Positions 1-11,325 of a DNA stretch of 64,000 nucleotides are shown piece by piece (the stretch's first letter is position 1; each line of letters begins with the position of its first letter). Below the pieces are notes generated by a model, which ran no database searches, had not been told where the DNA came from, and worked only from the letters and a program-made list of their open reading frames with translations. Location: contig JAUPFV010000001.1 in the NCBI GenBank assembly GCA_036936605.1, forward strand, positions 313,922,809 to 313,986,808, given 5' to 3'. The position numbers were made by a program, and so were the translations under genes. Source of the stretch: Limnanthes douglasii subsp. nivea. Lineage: Eukaryota; Streptophyta; Magnoliopsida; Brassicales; Limnanthaceae.

Positions 1-545
1 GATGATATTGTACATCGAAAGATTTATATGCGACCTTTATTGCGAGGTTTATGGAAGAAAGAAGATTCATTTATTTTAAAAGATCTACACAAGGGAGAAG
101 CCTGTGTATAGTGGAAATATCGTGGATTGATAAAAGGTTTTCTTATTGCAGGATTATACTCACCAACACTTTCAGTCGACGCCAAGTTGCCGGTAGAACA
201 TTGTGATTATTATAAATGTTTTCCTAATATAATTCATATTCATAGTGAGGAATATGATCAAATCTTACCCCATGTCTATTTGATAAATAGAATATTAATT
301 TAGTAGGACAATTACCAACGACGACAGTTGAAAAGAATTTTTTAGTTGTAGTTGTTGATTATTTTACAAAGTTTGCAGAAACAAATGCATTAGTAAGAAT
401 AAGATCTCAATAAATTTGTGAAATTTTGCAATTTTGTATATTTAGTCGTTATTAAATTATGAGGGTAATGACGAACAATGGACCTTAGTTTCAAAATGAT
501 ATGGTGACAAGCTTTTTGTTGTTAAAACAACATGTATCCTCATTA
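1..545 (+). pseudogene. Ty3/gypsy integrase relic, cut by window edge
   Basis: Broken plus-strand reading frames resemble a plant Ty3/gypsy integrase. Around 199-222 a CDYYKCF stretch fits the zinc-binding end of the integrase N-domain. Around 343-378 the frame reads VVVVDYFTKFAE, which fits the first catalytic Asp region (canonical VDYFTKW). Around 466-485 MTNNGP stands where TDNGPQF, with the second catalytic Asp, is expected. Several stops and frame changes separate the pieces, so it cannot be functional. The left part of the element lies outside the window. No LTR is recognisable to its right. Family assignment is by motif only. Confidence 0.6.
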
Positions 546-2392
546 AAAGTAGATAAAGTTAAGATGGTAAGATATATAACGTCGGGAGATTGACATTAAG
601 GAAAACATCGATAAAATAATGGAAAATACTTAATGAAAAAACTCGACAAAAAGACATAATAATATAATAAGAGGAATGACGAGAGAAGTTTCAAGTGATG
701 ATTGTCGACGATAAATCGAGACCGGCTGAAGACACAAACAACTTAGAGATATTATATTGTATGTAAGGAAGATGTAATAGATTACTAAAATACTCATAGT
801 ATTTAAGAGGTAAAATAGTAATCTCAATTAATAATTCTATTACATGGCCGATACGTCTAATTAGGAAACAAATATCATTTATCCCTACAATTCATGGATG
901 AATGTGGCAATAAATATGATTTCGATCATTATAAAAAGATGAATTGATTGATTGATAAATAAATTTACACTTGATTATTTTTAGTCACATCTCTTTGGTA
1001 TTCTCATAAGGAAAAAAACTCTCTCATCATGTAGGATGTAATCCATGAATAGGAATATTTGGTCCTACATTCTTCTATTTTAATACTCTAGTTCCAGTTT
1101 ACATGGTCAGCATTGCATGGGCCAGTGTGCCACGTATTAAAAAGATTGTCTCATATTTTTTGGTATTGTCCTATTATCTTTCCCATGTGTTAAATATCTT
1201 CTTCTGAATGTGTAAGTACTAAAGCACTCTTGTTTTTCTCACATATTTTATTAAATTCAGGTACTCAAAGATTTCGTCCTAACAATATGCTAATCGCCCG
1301 ATAAACGTTGATCTGCTTCAACGTGTTATTGCTTGTTACCATATTTAACTTTAGCTTAGATTTAGTTGTACTTACTAAATCTATCACATATCACTCCATT
1401 TTAAATCCTATGTGATTGTGGCCTATGTTTTTAGTAATCTTATCCGCTTGTCACTTTCAGTCTATAATATTATAAAACTATCTTGTTGTTGCTTTTAGGC
1501 TTGCACCGACATAGTAAATTACCTCATTTATCATATTTTATCTTTTTATCCAGCCATTATTGGCCAAAATCTATCCTCATGCTTCTCTTTGGGTTTTTTC
1601 CCTTGTATCTTGTGTTTTTAACTCGTCCATGTTCATTTTAGGAAATTTCAACCTTTTTTATGTACTCTAATACATATTGATGCACTTTAGTGCACCATGA
1701 CTATGCATGATTTGTTGTTCACATACCCACTCATAGTTTCATATTTTCATTGTGTCAACATTTGTGTATACCATACTTCCAAGAAGTTATCACTCGATCT
1801 TTGGTTTTTTATGTGCCAATTGATAAGGGTGTGAAAAATATACTATACCAAATAAACTCGATGTACTCATTAAGGTGCACTTGGCTCCATTAAAGTATAT
1901 TGATCTTTATTCACGTGTCTTTTTAAGGTTTCCTGTTTTCTTGCCCTCAAATGGACTTCGTTCTTTGTTTTAATTCCATTATACCAAAGTGACTTGTAAC
2001 TACAATAGAAAAATGGTTAGATCAAAATATTCTATTTGGCTCGCCCTCTTCGAACTTGGTCTTGATAATATCATACAAATCTTCTCATCTTCTTTGTTAT
2101 AGATTCATCTTCTCTTGGTGCTAGTTTTTCCTCTCGGTCTTCTTATATCGGTCTACACCCTTCTTAAACCCACACATACTAGTTGAGTGATGCTTAGGGT
2201 AAAAAATTTATCCCCTTATATATTTCTTCACGAGTTTGTTTGGAAGAAAAATGAATTTAGATGGCCCGTCTCTACATTGTTTTCTTATTTTCCTTCTTGT
2301 ACCATCATTTACTTTATTAGTGCTTGTTTTGGATAGTCGTTTCCTCGATATAGCCCCCACATGTAAAATACTCCACTAAATTATTCGTTTAT
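546..2392. other. intergenic, no recognisable gene
   Basis: A+T-rich sequence with frequent stops on both strands. I see no coding motif, LTR pair or RNA gene. It may be very old transposon debris. Confidence 0.5.
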
Positions 2393-2529
2393 TTGATGGT
2401 TTTCTCATCTTTAATTTCGTTATCCATTTTTCCAAGAGTTTTTGGAGGTATGGTAGTTGTAAAGATCCCTCTTTTTCAAACTCCTTGGCTTGGATTCCCC
2501 TCGTCTAAGGATACCTTGTTCCAACCCCG

Positions 2530-3078
2530 TCGGTTTCAGAGGCCTCTTCTTCAAGCTAATTTTCCTTCAGTTTCAGATCCCGCAGTAGCAGAGGCCTCAT
2601 CTTCAAGATCCCTCTCTAAGGACCCTCAGTTTCAACCCCCTCAATTGCAGAAACCTTATCTTCAAGATCTTTGTCAAAGGACCTTCGGTCCGAATACCTC
2701 TCCATTTGAGTACCCCCTCTGTTTGAATACCCTCTCTATTTGAGTGCCCCTCAGTTTGAGTATCCCTTGCTTTGAGTATCCTTTCATTTTTAGTACCAAT
2801 TGGTTTGAGTACCCCCTTGATTTGATTACCCCTTTGGTTGAATATCGTTTATGTTTAAGTACCCGTCAGTTTGAGTAACCCATTGGTTTGAGTACCCCTT
2901 TTGTTTGACTACCCTTTAATTTAAGTACCCCCTCTATTTGAGTACCCATCAATTTGAGTACCCTTCGGTTTGAGTATCCCTTCTGTTTGAGTATCCTCTT
3001 TGTTTGAATACCCCCAAGGTTTGAGTACCCCCTCAGTTTGAGTACTTGTGGGTTTGAGTACCCCTCATTTTGGCTAAT
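2530..3078. repeat. degenerate minisatellite, TTTGAGTACCCC-type units
   Basis: From about 2690 to 3078 roughly twenty imperfect copies of a 16-20 base unit with the core TTTGAGTACCCC follow one another. Variants such as TTTGAATACCC and TTTGAGTATCCC are common. Just before it (2530-2690) a longer unit of about 58 bases with the core GAGGCCTCTTCTTCAAG occurs three times, decaying into the short unit. The open frame 2393-2743 is a by-product of this repeat and has no family resemblance. The array ends about 30 bases before the 3' side of copia relic A. Confidence 0.8.
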
Positions 3079-3109
3079 AATCTCCCACTTGAAGACTAGT
3101 TACAATTTG

Positions 3110-4625
3110 TTTTTACCCCTCAATCTAATGCAGCATGTTATTTGATCTTATTACTCTTACAAACCAACTGAAGCTGAGCACAACTTCAATTTTTCAATGG
3201 CTACTGTCTTCGTTAATATGTGAGCTGAATTCGTGCTTCATTGGATCTTTTCCTGTATTAACACCTCATATTCTAATAAAGATCTGATGAAGTGATAACC
3301 AATACCGATATGCTTGGTTCTCAAATGAAATGTTGAATTCTTCGCTAAATGAATTGCACTCTGACTATTACTATGCAGAGTATTATTTTTTTGTTTAAAT
3401 CTCAGCTCGGTTAACATATATTGAAGCCATATCATCTCTTTATAGGCTTCGGTCACTGGTATATACTCAGCCCATATAGTGGATAGAGTGACAATTTTTT
3501 GTAACTTTGACATCCAACTAATAACTATAGTTCCAAGAATAAATATATAACCGCTAGTGCTTTTTCGTTGATCGAGTTCACCTCCAAAATCTGCATCCAC
3601 GTAGCCTTGTACCTTTAAATCTCCATTACCAAAGTATAAAAAATTTCTTGTGGTGTCTAGTAGGTACCTCAAAATCCATGTTACAGCTTCCCAATTAATT
3701 GTCCATGGGTTTGACATAAACCTACTCACAACTCCCACTATATGAAAAATGTCTAGTCTCGTACATATCAGTGCATACATCAAACTCCCAATAGTTAAGG
3801 CGTGAAGTCTTTCTCTTCTTTCGTCTGAGGGAATTAATTCTTGAACAAACTAAAGTGGCATGAAAATGGTGTATTAACTGGTTTCGATCACCCTGTTAAA
3901 TCTCTACATAACACGATCAATGTACTCTGATTGACAAAACTGCAAAGTTCTTTTATGCTTATCTATTGTGATTTGTATTTCAAAGATCTTCTTCTCTTGA
4001 CTCAAGTCTTTTATGTCAAATTGTTTTGATAGTTGTTGCTTTAATTTTTCAATATTATCTATATATGAACCTGTTACTAACATATCATCAACATAGAGTA
4101 GCAAAATGATATAATTGGACTTATATATTTTGAAATAGCAACAATGGTCAATATTCCACTTCCGGAGACTCTCCTTGTGCATAAAATCATCAAATTTATT
4201 TTAGTACTGTCTCGGGGCTTGTTTTAGACCTTATAAACTTTTCTTGAGTCTCCATACCATGTTTTCTTTCCTTTTTTTGTAAGAAACTTTATGATTGGTA
4301 CATGTATATTTCCTCATCCAAGTCCATATGGAGAGATGCAGTCTTCACGTCTAATTGTAAAGATCTTTAATGCAACAATACTCCACACGGTTCTAATAGT
4401 ATTTAGCTTCACAACAGGAGCAAAAAATTCGGTGTAATCAACTTCTTCCTTTTGCTGGAATATCTTAACAACTAGTTTGCCTTTATAGGTACACCCATTT
4501 GTTGTGAAGTGTTTTCTTACCCATGAATAACTCGACTATTTTCAAAGCTTGATTTAATATTAGGAACTCCATCTTATTTTTTATGGCAAGCTCCCACTTG
4601 CTAGCACCACTGGTCTGACATGCAT
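3110..4625 (-). pseudogene. Ty1/copia relic A: RT and RNase H part of pol
   Basis: Minus-strand pieces of a copia polyprotein. Reading down from 4625: the RT start (WELAIKNKMEF, canonical WxxAMxxEMxSL) near 4600, then [19 protein letters not shown] sequence near 4205-4245, then the RT palm with the intact YVDDML box in 3904-4182. Next comes the RT/RNase H connection (YALICTRLDI) and RNase H with VDADFGGELDQRKSTSGYIF and the end motif TKHIGIGYHFIR in 3238-3783. Gag, protease and integrase are missing, as are LTRs. Frames are broken between pieces. It is a truncated dead copy whose order and strand match copia element B. Confidence 0.85.
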
Positions 4626-4827
4626 CATCATAGCATTCAAGGTCCCCTCACCGGTCAGTAACAGATAGTTCAAGTATATCATGTTGGGCACAAGGGGTCA
4701 GGGAGATCTTCTCAAAACATGAGCTGCCTCGGTCGGTTGTACGGTGTTACACTGCTGCCATTCGGTATGTCCAACTAACTCTCTTTACTCATGGGTTGAT
4801 CCGACTGAGTATATTTCTTGACTATCT

Positions 4828-4945
4828 GGGACCCCCTCGGTATCTGCAAATATTGGCCTGTACGAATCTAGGACCCCCTCGACATTTACAAATACTGGCC
4901 GATGCGGTTTAAGGACCTCATCGGCATTTGTATATACTGATTAAA
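4828..4945. repeat. three imperfect ~43-bp tandem units
   Basis: The block GGACCCCCTCGGTATCTGC recurs about every 43 bases, followed by AAATATTGGCC or a close variant, near 4828, 4871 and 4912. The copies differ at several positions. No coding sense is seen. Confidence 0.6.
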
Positions 4946-5719
4946 TTATCATAACACTCTTTGTTAAAAGCTTGCTCATATGATCCATTAACGTTATTGT
5001 TGTGATTATTATAACCCTCTTCGTATGAATCACGCAGTTGTCTACCTATTGTCCTACCATTTTTTATTTATAAAAAGAAATATGCATTTAAAAATATTGT
5101 TTAAGAATAAGAAAAAAGAGATAGCATACAATTTTAGGAAGAAATAAGGAGAAACAAAAGCAATAAAAAAACATCAAATTAAGTTTTTGTAAAAGAGTTC
5201 AAATTAGAGAAAAATTCAATATTATAAATGAGATTAGTAAAGCACGACCGTTGATTCAATTACTTAATGAATGATATATATTCGTCTTGCAGATGTGTGA
5301 CTCAGATTTAATCATCTCCACCTCCACCTGTTACATAGTCTGTTTTTCGGTGTGTGACTATCCTACTCTTAACTATCATCATCAGCTTTATAAAAATAAC
5401 ACTTGATATATTTATACCACATCAATCCATTAAAGTTTCAGACATCCAAAGTTCATGACTGTTCAGGCTTCGAAAAGCACATTGTAATGTTATTGATAAC
5501 TTTGGCTCGGTCAAAACTAAAGCTCTCAATTCACATATTTAGTTTTCTATATTAGTCATTATTTCATACTTTGAAAGGAGTAAGGGCCTACTTACCTACC
5601 TCCACAAAAAAAACAAAAAAAACTTTTAAAACAAAAAAATTCAACTTCTTTCAATTCCTAAACTAGTGGTAAATCCTCCACAAGATAACCAACTTTAAAA
5701 AAATAAAAATAAACATAAA
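4946..5719. other. intergenic, nothing recognised
   Basis: A+T-rich, with short A-runs near 5605-5640. No ORF of note, no repeat pair. It ends at the ATAAA target-site duplication of copia element B. Confidence 0.5.
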
Positions 5720-6007
5720 TGTTATTAAATTACTATGCAATTATCAAAATGGCTCAAGCACAGAACATATGTGAAGGAAAAACTTGAACGAACACAAGAA
5801 TTAAAGTGGTTCGACAATTGTCTACGTCCACGGGGACCGCCAGAGAAAAGAGTTTCATTATGATAGAAAAGGTTACAGATTTCAGATTATGTTTTGTGTA
5901 GCCTTAGTAGTCTATTTATATGAAATTAATAGACTTACTAGACAGTGGGCCTACTGTACTGCCGAGCACGGTACACTGTCAAGGCATTATTCGACTCATT
6001 CATAACA
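5720..6007 (-). repeat. 3' LTR of copia element B
   Basis: 288 bp, about 90% alike by eye to the 5' LTR except for a gap of roughly 64 bp in the part beside CTACTGTACTGCC. The polypurine tract AAGGGGAAGATT (minus strand) abuts its inner edge at 6008-6019. Confidence 0.93.
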
Positions 6008-6093
6008 AATCTTCCCCTTGAGGCGAATATCCTTTCTTCACTATCAACAAAGAAACTTCTCTTCTTCTGACTCACCAAATGCCCCTAAGGCAT

Positions 6094-6640
6094 TCACTCT
6101 ATACTGCGAACATCAATCCAGTTTAGGCACTCCCTAAACTTTCGAACTGATACTTCCTTGGTCATTATATCGTCTGTAGACACTTTCTTCACATCAATAA
6201 TTCCCTTTGATATTATATCACGAATAAAATGATACCTGACATCTATGTGCTTTGTACGCTCATGGTACATCTGGTTCCTTGTAAGGTGTATGGCACTTTT
6301 ACTGTCACAAAAAACTTTTGTAGTAGTCATATCCAAGCCCAAATCTGTCACCAAACCGTGCAACCATATTGCCTCTTTAACTGCTTTTGTTACCGCCATG
6401 TACTATGCCTCTGTTGTAGACAAAGCTACAGTAGCTTGCAACTGTGCTTTCCAACTGATCGCACTCTTAGCTAGAGTAAATACATATCCTGCCAGAGATC
6501 TTCTTTTATCCATATCACCTGCAAAATCAGAAAACAAAACCAACCAATGATCCTGCAACATCTTTCACCGATTCACCAATATCGATCTTGTTAAAAGTTA
6601 AGCCAACGTTCACAGTGAAAGTATCCATTTCACTGCCTGC
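6094..6640 (-). pseudogene. RNase H of copia element B
   Basis: Removes the RNA strand of the RNA-DNA hybrid during reverse transcription. The minus strand reads DFAGDMDKRRSLAGYVF and AISWKAQLQATVALSTTEA near 6400-6530, followed by the open part 6094-6399 with KEAIWLHGL, VFCDSKSAIHL and the closing TKHIDVRYHFIRD box. These are the usual copia RNase H blocks in the usual order. A stop interrupts the stretch near 6400, where EAEYMAV is expected. The join to RT (6530-6640) looks shortened: AVKWIL is seen but the following RYLKGT block is damaged. It ends a few bases before the PPT. Confidence 0.85.
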
Positions 6641-7926
6641 TAGTGTTCTTTCCCAGGACATCCCATGTACCTACTAACTGCACTAACCGCATGTGAAATA
6701 TCAGGACGTGTGCATACCATAGCATACATGATACTACCAACTGCACTTGCATATGGAACCTTCGACATTTGTTCCAACTCGGCATCGTCCTTGGCCGCTC
6801 CTACTGCAGACAACTTGAAATGAGTAGCAAATGGAATGCTAACTGCTTTAGCATCAAACATGTTGAATCGTTGTAACACTTTCTCAATATAGCTTTGTTG
6901 AGACAAGTGTAATGATCCTAAATTTATATTCCTGATAATCTCTATACCAAGAATTTTCTTTGCTCTACCCAGATCCGTCATCTCAAACTCGGCACCAAGC
7001 TGCTTCTTTAACTGCACAATGTGTGACATACTACAAGCAGCAATAAGCATATCATCCACATACAACAACAAGTAAACATAAGAATCATCTGACATCTTTT
7101 GATGATACACACAACTATCATATGGACTCCTCGTGAACTATTTTCACACCATGAATGTACCAAAATGTTTGTACCATTACCTAGGTGTCTGTTTCAAACC
7201 ATACAATGACTTTTTTAGCAGACAAACTTTGTCCTCCATATTAGGTACTCCCTCTGGTTGTCTCATGTAGATTTGCTCCTCCAATTCACCATGTAGAAAC
7301 GCAGTCTTCACATCCAACTGCTCAAGATCTAAATCTTGCAAAACTACTATGGCTAACAAAACTCGAATCGAATGATGCTTCACAACTGGAGAAAACACTT
7401 CATTGAAGTTGATTCCTTCCCTTTGAGTAAAACCTATAGCGACCAGTTTTGCTTTCAATCGAGATGCCTCAACCCCTGGATTACCTGCCTTTTTCTTGAA
7501 CACCCATTTACTGCCTACTATCTTTTGTCCTTTAGGCAAGTCAACAAGCTTCCATGTTTGATTCTTATGAAGAGATTCAATCTCTTCCCCTATAGCACCA
7601 ATCCATCGATTTGCCTCTGAACTCGCTATAGCTTCTCTGTAGCTACTAGGTTCCTGCATCTCAACTTCTTCTGCGACTGACAGAGCATATGCAACTAGAT
7701 TCGTATACCTTTTTGGAAGTTTAATATCTTTTCTTTCTCTGCCCAATGTTATGCTATAAGGTTGTTGTTTGGGTTGGGGCGCATCATCGTCACTATCATC
7801 TGATGCTGACGTTTCACCTCCTGATTCTGGATCCACCTTAGAACCACTTGAATTATTGGACCTGCTAGGAACTGATTCTACTTCAAGCTCCACCTGTTTA
7901 CTCACAACCGATCCTGATTCGACCAT
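6640..7926 (-). pseudogene. reverse transcriptase of copia element B
   Basis: RNA-dependent DNA polymerase of the element. The part 7177-7926 opens with an acidic, Ser-rich linker, then [19 protein letters not shown] (RT start), [42 protein letters not shown] and [11 protein letters not shown] stop near 7174, where a Gln codon is expected (QW), and further stops near 7140 divide it from 6640-7110. That part holds the catalytic LLLYVDDMLIA box, LGAEFEMTDLG and the VGSIMYAMVCTRPDI connection. Both parts are in the same frame, so only point stops kill it. All recognised catalytic residues are present. Confidence 0.9.
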
Positions 7927-8236
7927 TTATCATACTTCCTTCTGACTGTCTATCGAAGCAAACTTATTAAAAGTAACATCCCTACTGATGAGAAAACCTG
8001 GAGACTTTGGAGCGGTACACCATAACCTATATTTCTTCACCCCATATCCTAGAAATATGCACCTCTTTACCCTCGGCTAAAGCTTCCCATCTCTCACATG
8101 AGCATACGCAGGAAAACCGAACACCCTCAAATGTTCATAATCAGCCGAAGATCCCGACCAAATCTCAAAAAGAGTTTTAAAATCAATAGTCGTTGATGGA
8201 CCCCGATTCACCAAGTAACACGTTGTATTGATAACT

Positions 8237-9104
8237 TCAGCCAAAAATCATTTCCCCACCAGAATGTGAGAGCATACTTTGTGCCTTGTTACAAAGCATT
8301 CTGTTCATTCTTTCTGCGACTCCATTCGGTTGTGGTGTTCGAGAACAAGTGCGATGGCGCACTATTCTCTCATCTTCGCAGAATTCGTTGAACTCACGAT
8401 TGCAATATTCTAACCCATTATCTGTCCTAAGACATTTTATTTTTCTTCTTGTTTGCTTCTCAATGATCATCTTCCATCTGACAAAGGTTGAATATGCCTC
8501 ATCTTTTGTTTTCAGAAAGTAAACCCACACCATCCTTAAATAATCATCAATCAAACTCATGTAGTATCTGGCTCCGCTCTTGGATGGAATTCTGTTTGGA
8601 CCCTAAAGATCTGAGTGAATGTAGTCCACTGTCCCTTTAGTCTTTCTTCCAGCCGATTTCCTGAATTTGACTCTAGTTTGTTAATCAAACACACAGTGCT
8701 CACAAAATCCCAATGATTCTGTTTTATACAGTTTCAACAAATCTTTCTTTCCCAAAACAGCTAATCCTCTGTCACTCATGTGACCAAGATGCCAATGCCA
8801 CAAATTATTTTGATCTTGCCTACTTTGGCTATTACTCCCTGATGATGCTACTGCAGCATCGCCCATAACAACACTCCCCTTGTAGAATGTAAAGACCCTT
8901 CTGCAAACTGCCTTTCATGCATACCATTGAGACTTTTGTCACTTTGATTACACCGTCTTCTGTACTGTACTTGTAACCCCAAGAGTCTAGAGTCCCGAGA
9001 GAAATTAGGTTTCTCTTTAACCCAGGAACATGCCAGCACGTCAAGATTCTAACAACCTCGTCAAACATTCTGATTCTGACGTTACCAATACCACCAACAC
9101 TCAA
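8237..9104 (-). pseudogene. integrase and pre-integrase region of copia element B
   Basis: The enzyme that joins element DNA to the chromosome. 8832-9104 holds the region just after protease (GIGNVRIRMFDE, CWHVPGLKRNLISLG). 8681-8866 holds the zinc-binding HHCC domain with LWHWHLGHMSDRGL and CEHC. 8237-8560 holds the catalytic core with Asp in LIDDYLRMVWVYF, Asp in LRTDNGLEY and Glu in NGVAERMNR, so the D-D-E triad is visible. Frames change between the pieces, and a stop is found in the gap 8560-8681. Integrase upstream of RT marks copia rather than gypsy order. Confidence 0.9.
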
Positions 9105-10066
9105 CGAATGATTTTTTCCTAAATAGACAGTTCCCTACATTGGCTTGTAAGTATCAAACCACTGCTCAAATTGATACATGTGATATGTAGCGCCAGTATC
9201 GAGTACCCAAGATTTTTGTCCAAAGTCTGAACTCACGGACAATACATCTCCTCTACCACTGTTTTCACTATCGTCGGAATCGTTACACCTTCAATAATGT
9301 TTGCTGCATTTTCCTTTTGATTTCCATTCTTACCATTAAATTTCGGACAATCTCTCCTATAATGACGTTTCTCACCGCATTCATAACAGTTTGAGTGATT
9401 TACCCTTGACTTGGACCTCCAGTTCTTCCTTTTTAAAGAACTCTCTTTGCTTCTAGATCTTCCCCTAGTCATAAGATCTTCCCCTTCAGCTTGATTGTCT
9501 GGCTGCAACCGTCTCATCTCCTTTGATTTGAGTGCCCCTTTGACATCTGCTAGCGACAACTTATCTTTACCATACATAATGGTATCTACAAAGTTTTCAT
9601 ATGGAGCTGGTAACGATCTCAATACAAACAAAGCTTGATCCTCATCTTCAATATTGATATCTATGTTCTCCAAGTCCATTATAATTGATTTAAAATTATC
9701 TAAGTGCTCTCTTATGAACATACCTTCTTTCAATCTGAAATCATACAAACGCTTCTTCAAGTATAATCGGTTTACTACTGATTTCTCTCAGTAAAGATCT
9801 CCTAGCTTTTTCCATGCGCATGCGGCAGTCTTCTCACCACTAATCTCGCAAAGCACATTGTCTTTCACACTCATTAAAATCCAGCACAAAGTCCTTTCTT
9901 GAAAATCTTGTTTCTCCTCTTCTTTCATCTCTTCTGGTAACTAATTCTCCACAGCCTTCCACAACCTTTGCAGTACCAATGAAGATTTCAGTTTAATCTT
10001 CCACAACGCAAAGCTGGATCCCCCATCAAATTTTTCAGTCATGTATTTTGTTGCTGTAGATGCCAT
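9105..10066 (-). pseudogene. gag and protease of copia element B
   Basis: Gag starts with an ATG at 10064-10066 (MASTATKYMTEKFDG), directly inside the PBS region. It continues through FALWKIKL, two in-frame stops near 9944 and 9790, and the open part 9233-9760 with the gag core (DQALFVLRSLPAPYENF) and a CCHC zinc knuckle CYECGEKRHYRRDC near 9350-9390. The knuckle has Arg where Gly is usual. The frame then shifts, and the aspartic protease motif WVLDTGATYHM is read near 9175-9215. Gag packages the RNA and protease cuts the polyprotein. Confidence 0.88.
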
Positions 10067-10106
10067 TGTGAAACCCTAATTGCAAAAGCCCTAATTTCAC
10101 CACGTG

Positions 10107-10122
10107 GCTCTGATACTAATTT
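10107..10122 (-). other. primer binding site of copia element B
   Basis: On the minus strand the bases next to the 5' LTR read TAGTATCAGAGCCAC. This differs at one base from the initiator-Met tRNA complement TGGTATCAGAGC. It primes minus-strand DNA synthesis. Confidence 0.85.
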
Positions 10123-10474
10123 TGTTATTAAATTACTATGCAATTATCAAAATGGCTCGAGCACATATCATATGTGAAGGAAAAACTTGAATGAACACAA
10201 GATTTAATGTGGTTCGACAATTGTCTACGTCCACGGGTGCCACCAGAGAAAAGAGTTCCACTATGATAGAAAAGGTTATAGATTTCAAATTATGTTTTGC
10301 GTAGCCTTGGTAGTCTATTTATAGAAAATTAATACACTTACTAGACAGTGGGCCTAATGGACTCATATACTCTTTTATGAAAAATCATCCATCGTATTAC
10401 AGTTTGTCAATGACACAAAATTGTACCGCCAAGCACGATACACTGTCAAGGCACTATTCGACTCATTCATAACA
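10123..10474 (-). repeat. 5' LTR of copia element B, with TATA box
   Basis: 352 bp. On the minus strand it begins TGTTATGAATGAG and ends AATAACA next to the PBS. A TATAAATA box lies at 10316-10323 on the minus strand and is the likely promoter of the element. Compared with the 3' LTR it has about 64 extra bp around 10365-10430, either an insertion here or a loss in the other LTR after integration. Confidence 0.92.
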
Positions 10475-10479
10475 ATAAA

Positions 10480-11027
10480 CATAATAATGATTTATGTGTT
10501 TGTCGTATTTTCATTTCGAAAAATAGATCTTTTTCTTCAAAATAGAATTAGTTGATTAAGGGTTTTTAATCCTAGCACACTTTCACATATTAAGTCATAT
10601 TCAACTCGGTGCTCGTCTTAACATAAAACCACTTTGGTATGAATATTCTTCTTTAAAATATCGTTTTATGCAACCTTTCGCAGACAAGTTTAGGCCTTAG
10701 CATGGCACGGTTTAGATTTAACGAGGGTTCAGCCAGCATAAAATAACTCATTGGTATAGTATCCCTCAGTTAGCTTGCAAAGACAAAATAGAGCTTAACT
10801 CGTTTAAGTTGTAGCCTACAAAATAAATAGGTAGATGTAATTTAGCCTAGGGAAGATTAATGTAGATTTTAAGTTCAATAAGAAGCCATTAAGGTTTGTG
10901 GTCTGAAACCCACAATAGGTCTTAGCATCCCTTCTTTTCAAAAGTTAATTGGTTCTTTCTCACCATATTCCCTCTCTCTACTTTCTAACCCACCAACTTT
11001 TCCTACTTTCTAAACGTTTATTTCTTA
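10480..11027. other. intergenic, nothing recognised
   Basis: No coding motif or repeat partner seen. It ends at the TA dinucleotide flanking the MITE. Confidence 0.45.
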
Positions 11028-11323
11028 CTCTCTATTTTCCAAAATGTTTGTCGTTTTAAAGTTAGACACATGTATTAAGAAACGTAATAATTGTTTTTTT
11101 TTTATAAAAAGTAAAAAAGAAAATAGAGATCTAATTGGTAGTTGATTATAAACAATATTTAAATTAATTACTTTTCTTTTTCATAAAAAGTAGAAAAAAA
11201 ATAGAAATCTAATTAGTAGTTGATTATAGATAATATTTAAATTTACATTGGTAAACGAGAACGACAAACATTTTTGGACAAAAAATATTTCTTAAAACTA
11301 CAAACATTTTAAGACGGAAAGAG
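11028..11323. mobile_element. Stowaway-like MITE
   Basis: A 296-bp non-coding element. The left end reads CTCTCTATTTTCCAAAATG and the right end, on the other strand, reads CTCTTTCCGTCTTAAAATG. Both continue into GTTTGT(C/A)GTTTTAA, giving imperfect terminal inverted repeats of about 35 bp. It is flanked by TA on both sides (11026-11027 and 11324-11325), as expected of Tc1/mariner-type elements. Inside, a block of about 70 bp around TCTAATTAGTAGTTGATTAT is tandemly doubled (11095-11165 and 11168-11245). A relic of the same family lies in intron 3 of the peroxidase gene. Confidence 0.7.
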
Positions 11324-11325
11324 TA

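Larger units (their letters stand above)
5720..10474 (-). mobile_element. Ty1/copia LTR retrotransposon B, structurally complete
   Basis: A full-structure copia element in minus orientation. LTRs lie at 5720-6007 (3') and 10123-10474 (5'), both starting TGTTAT and ending ATAACA in mirror fashion. The flanking 5-bp target duplication is ATAAA at 5715-5719 and 10475-10479. A PBS for initiator-Met tRNA and a polypurine tract sit at the expected inner edges. The internal order on the minus strand is gag, protease, integrase, RT, RNase H, which defines copia. Most breaks are single stops, for example a stop for Gln near 7174-7176, plus a few frame changes, so it is a dead but fairly young copy. 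Confidence 0.95.

Noticed and set aside
2393..2743. A 116-codon protein gene
   Set aside because: The frame is made by a C/T-rich tandem repeat and has no family resemblance.
2690..3078. CRISPR array
   Set aside because: Units are contiguous and degenerate with no constant spacers, and the DNA is a plant nuclear genome.
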